DNA of 64,000 bases from Siphonodentalium dalli (GCA_032622095.1 CP136066.1:196904816-196968815), one strand, 5' to 3'. Counted from the first letter of the stretch, positions 1 to 12,393 are shown. Notes: generated by a model from the sequence alone, not told the origin. Translations and numbers: made by a program.

Positions 1-1025
1 ATCGTTCGTTTATTTACCGACATATGGAATCCGTAGCTCCAAATTACGTAGAAAAAAATGTGGAGGTTCGAATGAACCATGTCCGTTTAAAGAAATCCGG
101 TAGTTTTTATAAACATAAATTTACAATTCGAAGAATATATGAAGACAAAATTATGACAAAATTACTTACTCAGAACATGACTACTCGACCTGGAAGATCG
201 GAAAACCCGACCCAAAATACGCCCTGGTCGGGTCGAGTCGGGTGGTATACTGATTATAGTGTAGCGTAGACCACAAAGCTTTCGGATAGGTTATTATCCC
301 ATATGAACGACATCACCGTAATCCAATACATTTAGAACGTCAAATCACAGGCTTCCAGGTGGCCGTGGAAGATGGTTAAAATAAATTAAAATCTTCGCCC
401 GGTATATGTCAGACGAATATGTGGGTGATGAATATCACTTTATAATTTCGTGTACTTTTATTACCAAACAATGGACCTTTCTATATCTGTGAATCAAATA
501 ATTATTACTAGATAATTTCGACCAATCAGCGACTGAGCCGGTCTTTGTACGGCTGCATACAAATTCGGATGCCATCTGTACTATTAAAACGAAAATAGCG
601 CATTATTTAGCAACTTTAAGCATTAACAAGGCACATATAAAAAAGTACACCTACAGTTTTTGTGTGAATCCCTGGAACATCTCATTCGTGTCTGGAAAGA
701 AATAGAGAATTTTCAGCCGCTATTGAAAATTCTATCTGTCTCCTCTGACATTCATGAGATATTTAAAAAAAAAATTGCAGGCATTCTCTATTTATATTGA
801 AACCTTTTAACCAAAACAGTTTGCTTAGTCATTCGTCAGCTTGAACTCTGCAGAAGGGTGGATTTATCGTATATTCAAATTGTTTTCAATTTCAAACTGA
901 AAACGTGAACTCCAACCTCAACGTTTTAGCTAGACGAATTGTAAACAATCGCGGAAACATACACAAGTACATGTTAAATAGTACCAGATTCCATTAGCCA
1001 TTCAATTGATTATTAACGCTGTTAA

Positions 1026-1439
1026 GGGTACGTTCATACACTGGCAAGTTTGCACGGTATGGTTTGCAGGCATTTTGTCGTAGAAAACAATCTGGTGCCA
1101 GAATATGAACGGAAACAAGCACATAAAGTGCATCTGTACCACAGCTGACTACGTGCGAATTAAAATCTATGTAGTTCCACCTGTAGCGATGCTACCGGAA
1201 TTTGCCTGTAAATATCATGCAATTATCTAGCAAGAATAAATCATGCAGCTATTTGAAGGCAAATTCCAGTAGCACCGTTACAAGTGCAACTACATAACGT
1301 TTACTTCTCATGTCTTTCGCTTTGGTAAAGATACATGTTATGTGCATCTTTCCGTTCATATTCTGGCACCATGTGGTTTTCTATGACGAAATGCCCGCAA
1401 AAACATACCGTGCAAACTTGCCAGCGTATGAACGTACCC
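1026..1439. mobile_element. Harbinger-like MITE with TAA target duplication
   Basis: The element begins GGGTACGTTC and ends with its complement, and the inverted ends extend over about 85 bp. It is flanked by TAA on both sides. Arm B near 48131-48145 has the uninterrupted sequence with a single TAA, so the insertion occurred after the duplication. A TWA 3-bp duplication is typical of PIF/Harbinger elements; no transposase is present. Confidence 0.8.
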
Positions 1440-1592
1440 TAAAGCAGGCGATCGGATCTCAGATCTCAGATAAGATCTTGTTATAGCGATGGCACGGTCT
1501 AAGTCTGTTTCTCTGGTGGCGTATAACAGTATATAAGTATCGGGTGGTATGATTATTTACGCATATATCCTGACACATTTGATGTATTTCAG

Positions 1593-1686
1593 GTTTCAAC
1601 TGAGCAGATTGGGCGTTGTTGCCGGTGTTACTGACACGACCCAACTGACCAACCGCCAGGTCCGCTCAGTCGCTCGTTTTACACTC
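1593..1686 (+). CDS. Gene A exon 3
   Basis: Preceded by a pyrimidine-containing acceptor ending TTTCAG and followed by donor GTAAGT. It encodes 31 residues beginning FQLSRLGVVAGVTD. The length of 94 nt is identical to exon 3 of gene B, and nine residues differ from that exon, making this the most divergent of the four shared exons. Confidence 0.85.
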
Positions 1687-4600
1687 GTAAGTATTTACAA
1701 GCAATTGCTCATTTTAGTTTGTTCCTTCCAAAGCAGTCAGTTTGCTCAAAGAGTGTTATTTTCGCCATCACATGATATTACTTACTTCCATGAACACTAA
1801 TACATTGTAGTCTATGTATGTGCACTTCCTTTGCCACGCACTACATATGCAACAGCCTTATGACAATTTCCCCCTACTGATCCTCCTTTCTTCTCAAACG
1901 TTCTTCAATCTAACTGCTGTCCTTTAATTCCCGTGGCTATCCTTAATAAGCCAGTCCACTTCTGATCTTGTTATCTGTTGTTGGAACTCCGTAGTCCAGT
2001 GGTTAGCGTGACAGACTTGTCTTCGCTGTCAATACATGAATTCGCCGCCGCCGTGGACTATTGTGAGTCCCACACAACAGTGTCATTTGTCCAATCAAGC
2101 AGCGTGGGATTGTCGGACCGTACGCTCTTCAAATAAGCAAGGTCGCTCATATTATCACCACTTCGCAGCACCCATGTGTTAAACGAGTACACGGTTCAGT
2201 GTCGATAGATCGTGTCACTATGGTAACCATGATGCGCACGAATTCGTTGCTGCTGGTGTTACTTCCTCGTTGGAGGATATGAATGACGATCGATGTAAGA
2301 ATTTATGTACAGTGCATTGCAAAACTCACTGTATAATTCGCTATATAATTGGTGAGTGCGATCACTTTTGTCGCACAGTAGAGAATGGTGGGCTTACAGC
2401 ATTAATGTCGCTATCTGAAGTCAAGAGGCCAACCCAAATCGGTCGATGTGCAACCGCTCATGACTATCAGCAACCGCCATCTCTATCAGTATGAAACTCG
2501 TGTCCCTCTCATAAGAAATTTATTTAAATCGTCTCAAATTGTCCGTTTTGTCTCACAAAAGGCTCGACAAGGTCATATTCTAAGACTCGCTTCATAAATT
2601 TCATATAAGAGAAACACTCATTTCATATCCTCTATTAGTTTGGTTGGGATTAAATATTAATAAATGATAATGTGATTTGACAGTATACTAACATGCTACC
2701 AGCATGGCACGAATTCATTGAAGCTAATAATCATTTTTTTTTATATATTATCAAAGATATCAACAAACTACTGTATTTGACTGAAGAGCTTTCCCAAAAA
2801 AGTTAAAATTCGAACCAGAAGGTCAAAGCGGTGGATTCATAATTCCCTGCCTCGCACCAGTGCTCAGGGATTCCCGGGCAGAGGCCATGGATAGATTGTC
2901 GACACATAATTATATATTTGCATTTAACTTGTTTGTATTTGTATAATATCTTTGGCAGTTCCGTCATATTCATATCATTGAAATTACCACATATAACAGC
3001 ACAATAGATGGAATGCCAATAACCTGACAGACGACATCGCTCTACTTAAACTGTCTACCCCTTGAATCTGAATAGTTACATGTACGTGGCTGCTGTTGTT
3101 CCACAGAAATCAACTTGGATTTTGCAAAAAAAAAAAAAACCGATATATCGAACATATTTGTTTCTTAGAAGATCATTGCATGGCGTTCAAATATCACGAC
3201 CTCAAAAATGGTGACCAAAGTCGCTTGAACACTGATATTTTCGCAACAGTCATATTTATATGAGGACGGGATTCGTAGTGAGCTATCAAAAATTGCTATA
3301 TAGCTCATTAGCTATCTTTTTATGTTGAGTTATTTACATATTACATTCAGGGGGGGGGGGGGGGGGTGGAAAAAAAGTTTTTTCCGGGCACGCATGCCGG
3401 GGTGAGTGGGTGGTCGATAGGACCAACAAACTCAAAAATATTTTTCCTGCAAGTCGTTTTGACTGTTTTTGCAATGAGTTTGGCTTAAAACACATCTATA
3501 TGTCAATATTAACATAAATTACAAATTTCATGATGATCAGACAAACAGTATAGTCTGTAGCCCATGCTAATGGATTGAATTTTGAAATCCAAGATTGCTG
3601 CTGGCAGCCATGTTTATTTTTGACCGAATGACCCCAAAATGACTTGTTCCTATTTACATGTCAATGTTAAGATCCATGACTAATAGTATGCACATAAATT
3701 CATATACAGCTGTTTACAGTGAGTTTCCCCCCCGCAAATCTCTGTTTTAGTGTTAAAAGGGGGTGGGTGTCCAAAAATCAGCATACGTGGCTGCAAATTG
3801 TTTTTCCGACCCCCCCCCCCTGTTACATTAAGAAAATGTTGTAAACCAACTTCGACGTGAGACATCTCGCCGCAATGTTCGAGAAAATTATGACGTATAT
3901 TTATATGTTCCCCGCCCTGGAATCGTCATCTAAAGTTTAAACTTGAGCTTAGGAACTCACGGTTCCACCCACCGTTTGGGAGACCAAATTAGAGTTCAAT
4001 CTCAAAACAGAAGGCCCAACCGGTGGATTCCTCATCTCCGGTCTCGCACAAACCCAGGGCTCGGGGATTACCAGACATGGGCCGTGAATAGATTGTCGGC
4101 ACATAATTATAGTTTTTATTACACTCCTATGCTCTATTTCCATTGAAAACGCTGTTAATTAAAATGGTAGTGTCACTAGTGAATTATGCCATTTCCCGTG
4201 ACGCCATTGACGTTATACGTCGTGATCTAGACTGTTGTTTCGATGGCTGATATTTCGCCACATCGGGACTTTCATGCATTAATTCTGTGTGTTTTTTTCA
4301 CCTAATACGCACACGCTTGACTACCAAAAGATAACATATCGGGGTTCACGATATGATGGCTATTGTCATACAATCGCGACCACGAGAGGCACGCGTGGTT
4401 TCGATTGACTATCATATTTAATCTGAAGGGTAATAACTCTATAAAGAATGTACCTTTACGAAATAACGGCGATTTTGATGAGAAATTGCAACACCACAAT
4501 ACACGTAGATCAACTCTGGTGAAATATAAGTCAAATTCTTTTATAGGGTGGGCTTGGGGAGGTTTGGGTTACGCTCTTTAAAACACTTCTTCAAATATTT

Positions 4601-7600
4601 CCGTTATTTCGTCAAAAACACTTCTTCAAATATCTCCGTTATTTAGTTAATAAAAATAATTTCCTATTTCTATATTTCGCTCTATATTTCGCCATTTCGC
4701 TGCATTTTTTTATTCCGCTATTTCGCTGTATTCTCCTATTTCGCCTTTTCGTTGTATTTCATATTTCGATAATTCGCTATCATATTGACATATTATGGGA
4801 TATGGAATTATATGATATCCAACATTCTGATATTCAATCGAACATCACGTGCCACCCGTGCTTGCGATTAGATGCCACTAGCCATCCAATCGTGAACCCC
4901 GATTACATATTGTTTGCTATCAAATCCTTGGCGTATTGGCTGGTTTTTTTTTATCATATTTGGCGAACCAAATTGATACAGAAGTGTAAGAAATAGAGTA
5001 ATTAATTAGTTCGGAGAATTACGATCAATAATTCACTCGAGGCGAGATACGTTTGGGTAAGAAACTCATGAGCTAACGCGCACTCGTTTCTAACCGACGT
5101 CTCTCGCCTCTCGTGAATTATTTAACGTAATTCTCAGAACCAATTGAATACTCTCTATGTATTTTAACTAATTTGTATTTGTATAATATATTTGGTAATT
5201 TCGTCATATTCATATCATTTACATTACCACTTAACAGCACACTAGCTGGAATGCCAATAGGCTGACAGACGACATCGCTCTTCTTGAACTGTCTACCTCC
5301 TTGGACCTGAATAGTTACGTCGTTGCTGCCCCGATAGCTACAACCTCAGAGGACAGTCAAGTGGTCGGTCAGCACTCCTGCACCATCACCGGCTGGGGAT
5401 ACAAGACCGTTGGACGTAAGTACCCACTATTGATTCACAGTTCACTACCAACGGTGTACCCAAGAAACAAATCAGAAATTTACCGAAAATATATTATGAC
5501 TTAAAAAGCAGAATCGCACCAAAGATGAAACACAATATGACAATCATAGTCTTGTAAATTCTGGTAATGAGACAGCGTCACTGAGTTTAGCGACTGTCTA
5601 TGAGAGCTTACTCACACACAATGACATTCCCCCTCCCGCCCTCAGCGCCCCATACTCGTGAATACACGTGCATGCTCATCTGGATACCCACACCAACCCC
5701 AACACCACAAGCTGACACTAAGGTATGCACCTTAACACTCTCCCCATCCCTTACACACACAGGCATACACCCCCATTGCACGAACACATATACAAATTAT
5801 GTACATATTATATGTTATGTGTATAGTATATCATAAAGTTATTATACAATGTTGTGTACAGTATGTGATTTTCGTGTTCGAGTCCAGGTTGTGGTGAAAA
5901 CTATTTTCATCACAACCTGGACGAGTACAAGAAAAACTCCTACTGAACACAACATTGTATGATGATATTTGTATTATCCATCTGTATGTTTAAGTTAAGG
6001 GATGGATAACAATATACGTTAACCGTTTACCCAACAAACCGGCCAAAACCGGCCAAATAAAGTTTCAACAGCCTAAATATCTTCGGTCTGTCTCAATAGA
6101 ACCATACAAATATGGATATCATTGGAACCGGCTCCTTGACCACATTGTGATAGTTACAGTTATGCCCTGTGCCAATGCATTCTCTTATATATGCGAGTCG
6201 ACCATAGGTCGCCTCGCATATATAAGAGAATGCATTGGCCTAAAAAAAATCTTTTTTTAACACTTTTTACCATTTTTTCTTACATTCTTTAACAATTTTA
6301 TAATTTTTAATGTGTTAAGCCAATGCATTCTCTTATATATGCGAGGCGACCTATGGTCGACTCGCATATATAAGAGAATGCATTGGCACAGGGCCCTTCT
6401 GTTGGGTAAAGGGTTAAGGGTACGTTGATATACTTGCAAATTTGGCCGGCCATTCTTTTGCAGGCATTACGGTACGGAAACCCCATTGTGTCAGAAACCG
6501 AATGCAAAAAACAGTGCCAGGTCCGATTTTTGTATCAACCCATATACCCTGTGCCAATGCATTCTCTTATATATGCGAGTCGACCATAGGTCGCCTCGCA
6601 TATATAAGAGAATGCATTGGCCTAACAATTTTCATCATTTGTTATTATTTTGTACAATTTTTTACAATTTTAATAATTTTTTCTTATATTCTTTAATAGA
6701 CTTATTTTGTAGGTTTAGTGCCAGGGAATCTTACGTTTTTCATGGGCATCAAAATTATTACTATGAATACTTGCTGATAGTTTTGAGTTATAACATGCCC
6801 CTAAGGTTTTATCCAGTTTAAAAAAAAAATTTAGGGCCGATTTTACAGACCGTAAATTAGGGCCGATGAGATCGGCCCCTGGCACTAACTATACGTGAGA
6901 AGTAAAAGATATGTAGTTCCACTAGCAGCTATGCTGTCGAAATTTGCCAGTAAATTTCATGCAAATATCTCGCAAGTATAAATCACACAGATATTTTAAG
7001 ACAATTTGTTAGTATAATAATTAAATGTGGAACTACCGAAAGTTTACTTCTCATCGCGTTATCCTTGGAAAATATACATTTTATATACATTTTATATACA
7101 TTTTATATGCATGTTGCCTTCCATATTCTGGAACCATGGGGGTTTCTATGAAAAATGCCTGCAAACACACCGTGCACACTTTTAATACCCTGTGCCAATG
7201 CATTCTCTTATATATGCGAGTCGACCATAGGTAAGAGAATGCATTGGCCTAACAATTTTGTCATCATTTGTTATTATTATTTACAATTTTTTATAATTTT
7301 AATAATTTTTCTTATATTCTTCAACAATTTTATAATTTCACCCATACAGAGCCCCAGACAAACATGAGCAGACGACACCCAGTGCCAGCATATGAACGTA
7401 CTATAAGGCATTGTTGCAACTTAAATGTTGACTATGCAAATAAACAATTCAGTTCAATTCAGTACCATCCCTGGCCACTCTCAACCTTCACATAACAATC
7501 CACGCTCCTTGTCGTATGCTTAATAATATTTATATGGCGCCCACTCGCCTGTGTCACCATTCGGTGGATATGTTTAAATATTGTGTGGAAAGATTTCCAC

Positions 7601-10600
7601 GTCATAAAACTTTCTACAGATCATATATATACTAAAAAAATTGCACTACGTTGACATACGAAGAGTACATGTGCCAAGTAACGCCACCTCGCGACACACT
7701 TAAGTAAACGTATACGATCTATCTGGTTGAAAGGGTCTCTATATACAATGTAATAGAAAAATAAGTATCGGGGGGGGGGGGGCATAACAACCAGTGTAGC
7801 ATGTGGTTTGAAGGTTTAATTATTATACACAACTGGGAATGTTCACAAAAAAGTCAAACAATTGGATAAGTAACATGATTTTCGTATTCAGATGCAGATC
7901 ATGCCATGAATATGTACTCTGGCTAACGCCCGTAGAGTCATAATTCCATCATTACAAAACCTTGGAACTTTTTGAAGTTTTGACGAGGAACCTTATAAAG
8001 TCGAAAAAATAGCGCGGGGAATATATTTCTTAGTTATTATCTGTGCCGTAATAATATACTTCACTGTAGGTCACAGTGAAGGTCCCAACTCAAACTTTCA
8101 CGATGTAAGCGAATTTGTGAGCGATTTTACTTTGCGTTGCTGACAATTATGGCATTTGTCATGGGTGATTAATTAACTTTGTATTGCAATATCGGCATTT
8201 TCGCCATAAAACATCTATAAATCATTAGAACAAGGCCAGCTTAGCATAACTATTAAAAAACCCACCGAAATATTTCGCTCTAAACTGCACTCCGGTTTTC
8301 CACGTCAGGAATGGTAATTAGTTTGCTTGCCACAATAAATGTAAGGGAACAATCGAAGTAACGAACGTAAGGATATATTTACACTCACACATGCATTCGC
8401 GTTGTGGAGCATGAATGCAGGACGTCGGTTGGTTAAAATTACGTCACATAACGTCGCGCGATGACCCCAACTTGCATTCATTTTTGTGTAGACGCAACTT
8501 GCATCAAGTCACGAGAATAACGTTGGAAATGGTAGTCTCGTGCCTGGCTCAGACACTCCGCTCACTGTTCCGTCCAACTCCACGACGTAACGCTTCCGGA
8601 ACGTTGCGCCTTAGCGTAGTGGAGGCTGAGCGCTAGGAACGAGTCCATGAAATGGGCGCTTAATGTTCTCCTATAATCCGCCAGTTGACTCTGTTGAGTG
8701 TAAATATAAGTAATTTTGATTTTGTTGTTTATGTCAAAATGTCAGACCAACTTGCATCCATACTCTATGGAACGCAAGCAAATCAACATCCATTTCTTAA
8801 GAGGAAAATGACAGATTTAACTCACAAAAGGCAAGTTTTGTACGATGGATAAATAAAATATGTAGCTAATGTTGTCGCTTAAACTGTTTATGTCCGTGAG
8901 GGGGATTTGAGGATCTGCGATATCATTGGCCACCTATTTTATTTATCCATTGCCTTTTGTGAAGTAAATCTGTCATTTTCCTTAGTTTTACATGCGTTAC
9001 TTCGATGATGCCCTTATACATTTATCAATTTCAATTCTTTAATCTCAATAAATCAACACTCATGATATATGAGATATACAAAATTCAAATACAAATATAT
9101 GACAAAAGCACATTTAACAGGTACATAATTATTATATTATAGTATACGTAATATGAAATATTATATATCTCTAATGCATTCATTGAAGGCACATCCACCC
9201 AAAACAGGATGGATGTGCCCATTACTATATAAGACTATGTATTTATTTGATACCCTTTATGAGGTCAAGTAATCTAATTAGTATTCATGATGTGGGAAAA
9301 CCGGAGTGCAGCTTAGAGCGAAATAGTTTTTTTATATAGTTATTCTAAACTGGCCTTGTTCTAATAGATAACTAGATAATAGATAAATGTTTTAGAGCGT
9401 ACAAATATATCCATTTACGAATTTTGTTTCAATTGCGGTGAATTATGAACGATAAAAACCTCCAAAAATCACAATGACGTTATTTAGGTCGGTTGACGTA
9501 TACCTAGATACCTGCGCAATTTGCAACACAAATGACGCCATGAAAGTAGTGCTAACCTAATAAGGCTATCTTGACCTAATAAAGCTACATTGACGTAATA
9601 AACATAACGTTTACTTTGCAGGCTTTATGTACAGGCAATATAGATATTGTGCGGTGAATAAATATATTTCTGACATTCGCTCTGTCGTGGTCTGTTCTTG
9701 TGTAAAAACCGGCCAATTGAGTCAAACAATTTGTAAAATTAAGCGTTTTGTGTCTGTAAACCAAGAGGCATAACTCTTGACAAATTATACGAAGAAGCTA
9801 GATTACAGACATATGCTTACACCTAACATTTCTGTCGAAAAATAAAACATGCTTGATGGACATATGCCAAAGATAATGGATCAGCATAGATTTGCAGTAC
9901 AGTATCCCATCCCAGGTTGGCCAAAATTGCTGGAAATTGTGCATTGCTACCTTAATTGTTATTCTTCATCATATTCTCATCGCATCTGACTGGCCGAGGG
10001 CGTATCACACGCAGGTCGCAAATCTCCTTGAGGTGCGCGGTTAGCATTCGAGAAATGTCGCCGTCGAAGGTTACATTCCAAAATCGTATAGTGTGGAGTA
10101 TTGAAAGGAATATTGCGCTGTCTCAACATTAAACTATTTAAAAATTTCACGCGCTACTTTTTCATCGTTTTAATCAGTAAATGTATATAAACCATAAAGT
10201 GTTAGAGCGACGGCAGCTAAGATTTTCGTCTCATGGTGTTCTACATGTACATAATTTTAACCGACCGCTGATTTAAAAAAATGAATCGGCACAATCGAAA
10301 CGATCTCAAATTTACAGAACGTTATAAGAAACAACACATTTATTTTCAGCGCAATATTAATTAACTTGTTCTTAAATCTTCCACGTAGATGTTTTGAGAT
10401 AGTTTAAACATATTTATTTGTCTACATTACAAATAAATATAGGAAATAGCACATATTTTTATACATACAAAGGGATTGGAGGACAAGTGCTGACTCACTT
10501 ATGAGTACCTCCTCTCCCATTTGCTATTACACTGAAAAATAAATCAAGAATAATGGCATTGCAACATATGACTACCAAAAGCAAGTTGAACATATATACA

Positions 10601-12295
10601 TTTACATATCACCGGTCGTTCCCCTCCCCCGAGTCAGTCTTGAGTTTATATATGTATTGGTTGAACATCGTGTTTGTTTGGGTCATTTGCTGGCTTGTAT
10701 GTATGTTTGCAAGAGTTAGTCAATAGAATCTAGAATCTGTTTTGAGATAGCTCTTACCAAATTATGTATACTTAAGTCTGGGTGGGATTCGAACAAACCA
10801 TGCCCGGGTAAGAGAGCAAAATGTGCAAGTCATTTATTTAGTAAATATATGTCAACATAAAGACGATATACATACTGAGACGATGTACATGCATCCCTAT
10901 TTCCAAATAGTGCAACAGTATATTTGTGCGACAAAACGCTTCGATTCATGAACGTCTGGCTGCGTTGACATTTAGCCACAATCCAATGTCAACCACAAAT
11001 CGCTCAACATACACCAAACACAAACATTGCTAGACACCCCTCCCTCATTCGGATTGCCACATCCATGCATGCACCATTTGTATACACATCGATAATTTCT
11101 TCCAGCGTAACTGTCAAGGGCGTCATCGGGCGAATCGCCAAATTCACTACTATACAAATTTAGCTTAACATTACAGTCAAATGTTTGATACATACATAAC
11201 CTTAAAATCTATATTTACATCTTCCTTAAATATCACAATAGATATAGATATGCACATATTTATGCTCGTTCTAATTGGTAATCCATAAACATACGCTGAA
11301 AGATGTTATTCGACATAATGCAAATTCAAATTGTTTTCTCACCATGTACAAACGTTTCTGATATCGCCTTCTTGTCATCTTATAACATTGTATTGTCAAT
11401 TTTGTACGGGAGAGGGGCTACCTAAGTTGAAATAACTTGTACCCCGATCCATTTTGTATATTTATATACGAATACAATATGTTTAAAGTAATCTATCTTG
11501 TGTTTTAAAGCTAACCCTGATTCGCCGACCATCCTGAAGAAAGCTGATCAAATGAATATCATAACAAACACCCAGTGTTCGTCTTTGTGGAACACCAATA
11601 TACCGAGCGGCAACATCTGTGTTGACCACGAACAAAAGGGAGCCTGCAATGTGAGTGTTATATTAAGGGACGTGGTTAAAGGTGTTGGGGATGCCTCAGC
11701 CCTAACTTCGGTCCATGTTTAATAGTATAGGGCGTTATGATATGTTAAAGTGATGTGCGACACAAATGGAGAATAATCATGCTCAAAGTAGTTATTTTTA
11801 TGAATATTAACCTAAACTTACAACACACACACCGTCAGTCATATATATTTATTACATGCAATGAGTATCGATGGCGAAATAATTTGCGTTACTTTATGCA
11901 ACCTGCATTTATTTGGAATTTGTTATTTTAGACATCAAGTTAATATTGTCCCAGCCAAGGTCAAATAGTTGGATGAAATGGCAATTCTTTGGATACATCA
12001 AACCTGTGGGCGTAGATTGGAAATTCCCAAAAGTAGAAGTACCAATAAGCAAACATCATGTGCGTCTGCACTACGGGACATACATGTATATGAATTTGTC
12101 ATGGAAGTGAATTCTCCGTTTCAGGGTGACAGCGGCGGCCCTCTGTTCTGTCCGACAAGTCGCGGGGTGGTACTGTTCGGAGCGACATCATGGGGCAGGG
12201 AGCATTGCTACCCTGATGATCACCCTAGTGTCTACGCCAGGGCATCATACTACAGGAGTTGGATTAGCCAGAACAGTGACGTAAAGCTGCTTTAA
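1593..12295 (+). CDS. Gene A: chymotrypsin-like serine protease, exons 3-6 (5' end outside window)
   Basis: S1A-family secreted serine endopeptidase; peptide-bond hydrolysis, probably extracellular or digestive by family. The coding sequence joins 1593-1686, 5238-5415, 11511-11650 and 12125-12295. All junctions are GT/AG and phases are consistent (split Gln codon into exon 3, phase 0 into exon 4, phase 1 into exon 5, phase 0 into exon 6). The 193 visible residues contain the catalytic Asp motif DDIALL, the CTITGWG motif, the catalytic Ser motif GDSGGP, and stop at TAA. The S1-pocket position 189 is Gly (KGACNGDSGGP), so trypsin-like specificity is unlikely and a chymotrypsin- or elastase-like one is more plausible. 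Exons 1 and 2 (signal peptide, IIGG and catalytic His) should lie upstream, as in gene B. By my count 33 of 193 residues differ from gene B. No disabling change is seen, so it looks functional. Confidence 0.85.
1980..2075 (+). repeat. tRNA-related (SINE-like) sequence in arm A
   Basis: GTAGTCCAGTGGTTAGCG resembles a Pol III A-box and tRNA D-arm. A matching copy in reverse complement lies in arm B near 45210-45285 (GTGGTCCAGTGGTAAGTG). No clear B-box or cloverleaf can be drawn, so this is more likely an old tRNA-derived SINE head than a working tRNA. Confidence 0.4.
3000..3097 (+). pseudogene. Broken duplicate of protease exon 4
   Basis: After a TATAACAG acceptor the sequence encodes [18 protein letters not shown] and then hits TGA, because one C of the run found in gene B exon 4 is missing. 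A 6-bp insertion and loss of the 3' half with its donor follow. The segment, with about 200 bp of upstream intron from 2806, is more like gene B exon 4 than the intact exon 4 of gene A. It cannot be spliced into a functional protease. Confidence 0.8.
3350..3366 (+). repeat. Poly(G) run
   Basis: Seventeen consecutive G in an intron; a matching poly(C) run lies near 3811. Homopolymers of this kind recur near 7770, 25048, 39801, 55609 and 56704. Confidence 0.9.
4303..4937. mobile_element. Foldback element in intron 3 of gene A
   Basis: About 55 bp of imperfect inverted ends, beginning AATACGCACACGC on the left and ending GGCGTATT on the right, enclose AT-rich DNA with repeated TATTTCGC words near 4670-4790. 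Arm B lacks about 1 kb here (4110-5160 in arm A), consistent with insertion after duplication. Confidence 0.55.
5238..5415 (+). CDS. Gene A exon 4 (catalytic Asp)
   Basis: The acceptor is TTAACAG and the donor is GTAAGT. The 178-nt exon carries [15 protein letters not shown], in which the second Asp is the expected catalytic residue 102, and the CTITGWG motif. It is intact and has the same length as exon 4 of gene B. A broken relative lies 2.2 kb upstream in the same intron. Confidence 0.9.
5847..5957. mobile_element. Mariner-type hairpin MITE
   Basis: A 111-bp near-palindrome starting CAATGTTGTG and ending in its complement, flanked by TA on each side. The core arms around 5890 and 5920 pair closely. 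TA duplication suggests Tc1/mariner mobilisation. Confidence 0.65.
6171..6239 (+). repeat. 69-bp palindrome (copy 1)
   Basis: Arms of 33 bp with one mismatch around an ATA centre; the left arm begins GCCAATGCATTCTC. It is the first of the pair in MITE a. Confidence 0.9.
6319..6387 (-). repeat. 69-bp palindrome (copy 2)
   Basis: Same palindrome in reverse orientation (loop region GACCTATGGTC), separated from copy 1 by an AT-rich spacer. Confidence 0.9.
6553..6621 (+). repeat. 69-bp palindrome (copy 3)
   Basis: Full copy, followed by CTAACAATTTT. This is a different context from the TTAA MITE. Confidence 0.9.
7194..7248 (+). repeat. 69-bp palindrome, internally deleted (copy 4)
   Basis: It lacks 14 bp of the right arm after ATAGGT. 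It is followed by an AT-rich tail and a CACCCATACAGAGCC motif shared with the elements at 32.3 and 53.5 kb. Confidence 0.85.
7404..8215. other. Intron 4 of gene A, no gene seen
   Basis: It holds an AATAAACAATTCAGTTC-like stretch near 7438-7463 that resembles a non-LTR 3' tail, a poly(G) run at 7770-7782, and from about 7950 a block similar to 61770-62050. No coding exon is recognised. Confidence 0.5.
8224..9366. mobile_element. Nested inverted-repeat element in intron 4 of gene A
   Basis: The left block near 8224-8311 (AACAAGGCCAGCTTAG ... CTCCGGTTTTCC) is repeated inverted at 9294-9365. Inside, blocks near 8790-8850 and 8935-8995 (AAAATGACAGATTTA) are again inverted, so the whole can fold as a nested hairpin. 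Class unknown. Confidence 0.6.
9367..11510. other. Intron 4 of gene A, 3' part
   Basis: No exon is seen. Segments near 10000-10330 and 10730-10900 are collinear in reverse with arm B (about 39300-38740 and 37380-37220). This is ordinary duplicated intron sequence. Confidence 0.5.
11511..11650 (+). CDS. Gene A exon 5
   Basis: The acceptor TTTAAAG precedes and the donor GTGAGT follows. It encodes [15 protein letters not shown] through KGACN, including the Cys pair of the 168-182 disulfide and Cys191. It ends at a codon boundary just before the catalytic Ser exon. Confidence 0.88.
12125..12295 (+). CDS. Gene A exon 6 (catalytic Ser, stop codon)
   Basis: The acceptor TTTCAG precedes GGTGACAGC, giving GDSGGP at the start of the exon. 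The exon ends [12 protein letters not shown] followed by TAA. It differs from exon 6 of gene B at only 3 of 56 residues. Confidence 0.92.
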   Translation, partial: GDSGGPLFCPTSRGVVLFGATSWGREHCYPDDHPSVYARASYYRSWISQNSDVKLL

Positions 12296-12387
12296 TGCCA
12301 GAAATCATGGGTCACTCTACGAGGATGCAGCACGGGGAAATATTGACCATGTGACGTCACAAAAATTCACAATTTGACCGTGATATG

Positions 12388-12393
12388 AATAAA
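12388..12393 (+). promoter_or_regulatory. Poly(A) signal of gene A
   Basis: AATAAA lies 93 nt after the stop codon. The hexamer and its surroundings are conserved at the same distance in gene B. Confidence 0.65.

Larger units (their letters stand above)
6023..6413 (+). mobile_element. piggyBac-like MITE, copy a
   Basis: A 391-bp element flanked by TTAA on both sides. Ends read CCGTTTACCCAACA and TGTTGGGTAAAGGG. It has about 140 bp of unique sequence and then an inner 229-bp module, bounded by CCCTGTGCC and GGCACAGGG, that holds two 69-bp palindromes in opposite orientation. TTAA duplication and CCC/GGG ends are typical of piggyBac-type elements. It encodes nothing. Confidence 0.85.
6418..7403. 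mobile_element. Larger Harbinger-like element carrying nested palindrome modules
   Basis: Begins GGGTACGTTG immediately after the TTAA of MITE a and ends GAACGTACTA before TAA. Subterminal stretches (CAGGCATT, CATATTCTGGAACCATG) match the 414-bp element at 1026. Two palindrome-bearing modules are nested inside near 6545-6700 and 7188-7381. Confidence 0.6.

Noticed and set aside
10775-10810. tRNA T-arm-like GGGATTCGAAC on the minus strand
   Set aside because: GTTCGAATCCC looks like a B-box but no acceptor stem, anticodon arm or A-box is found at the right distance. The arm B counterpart is degraded in the same place.
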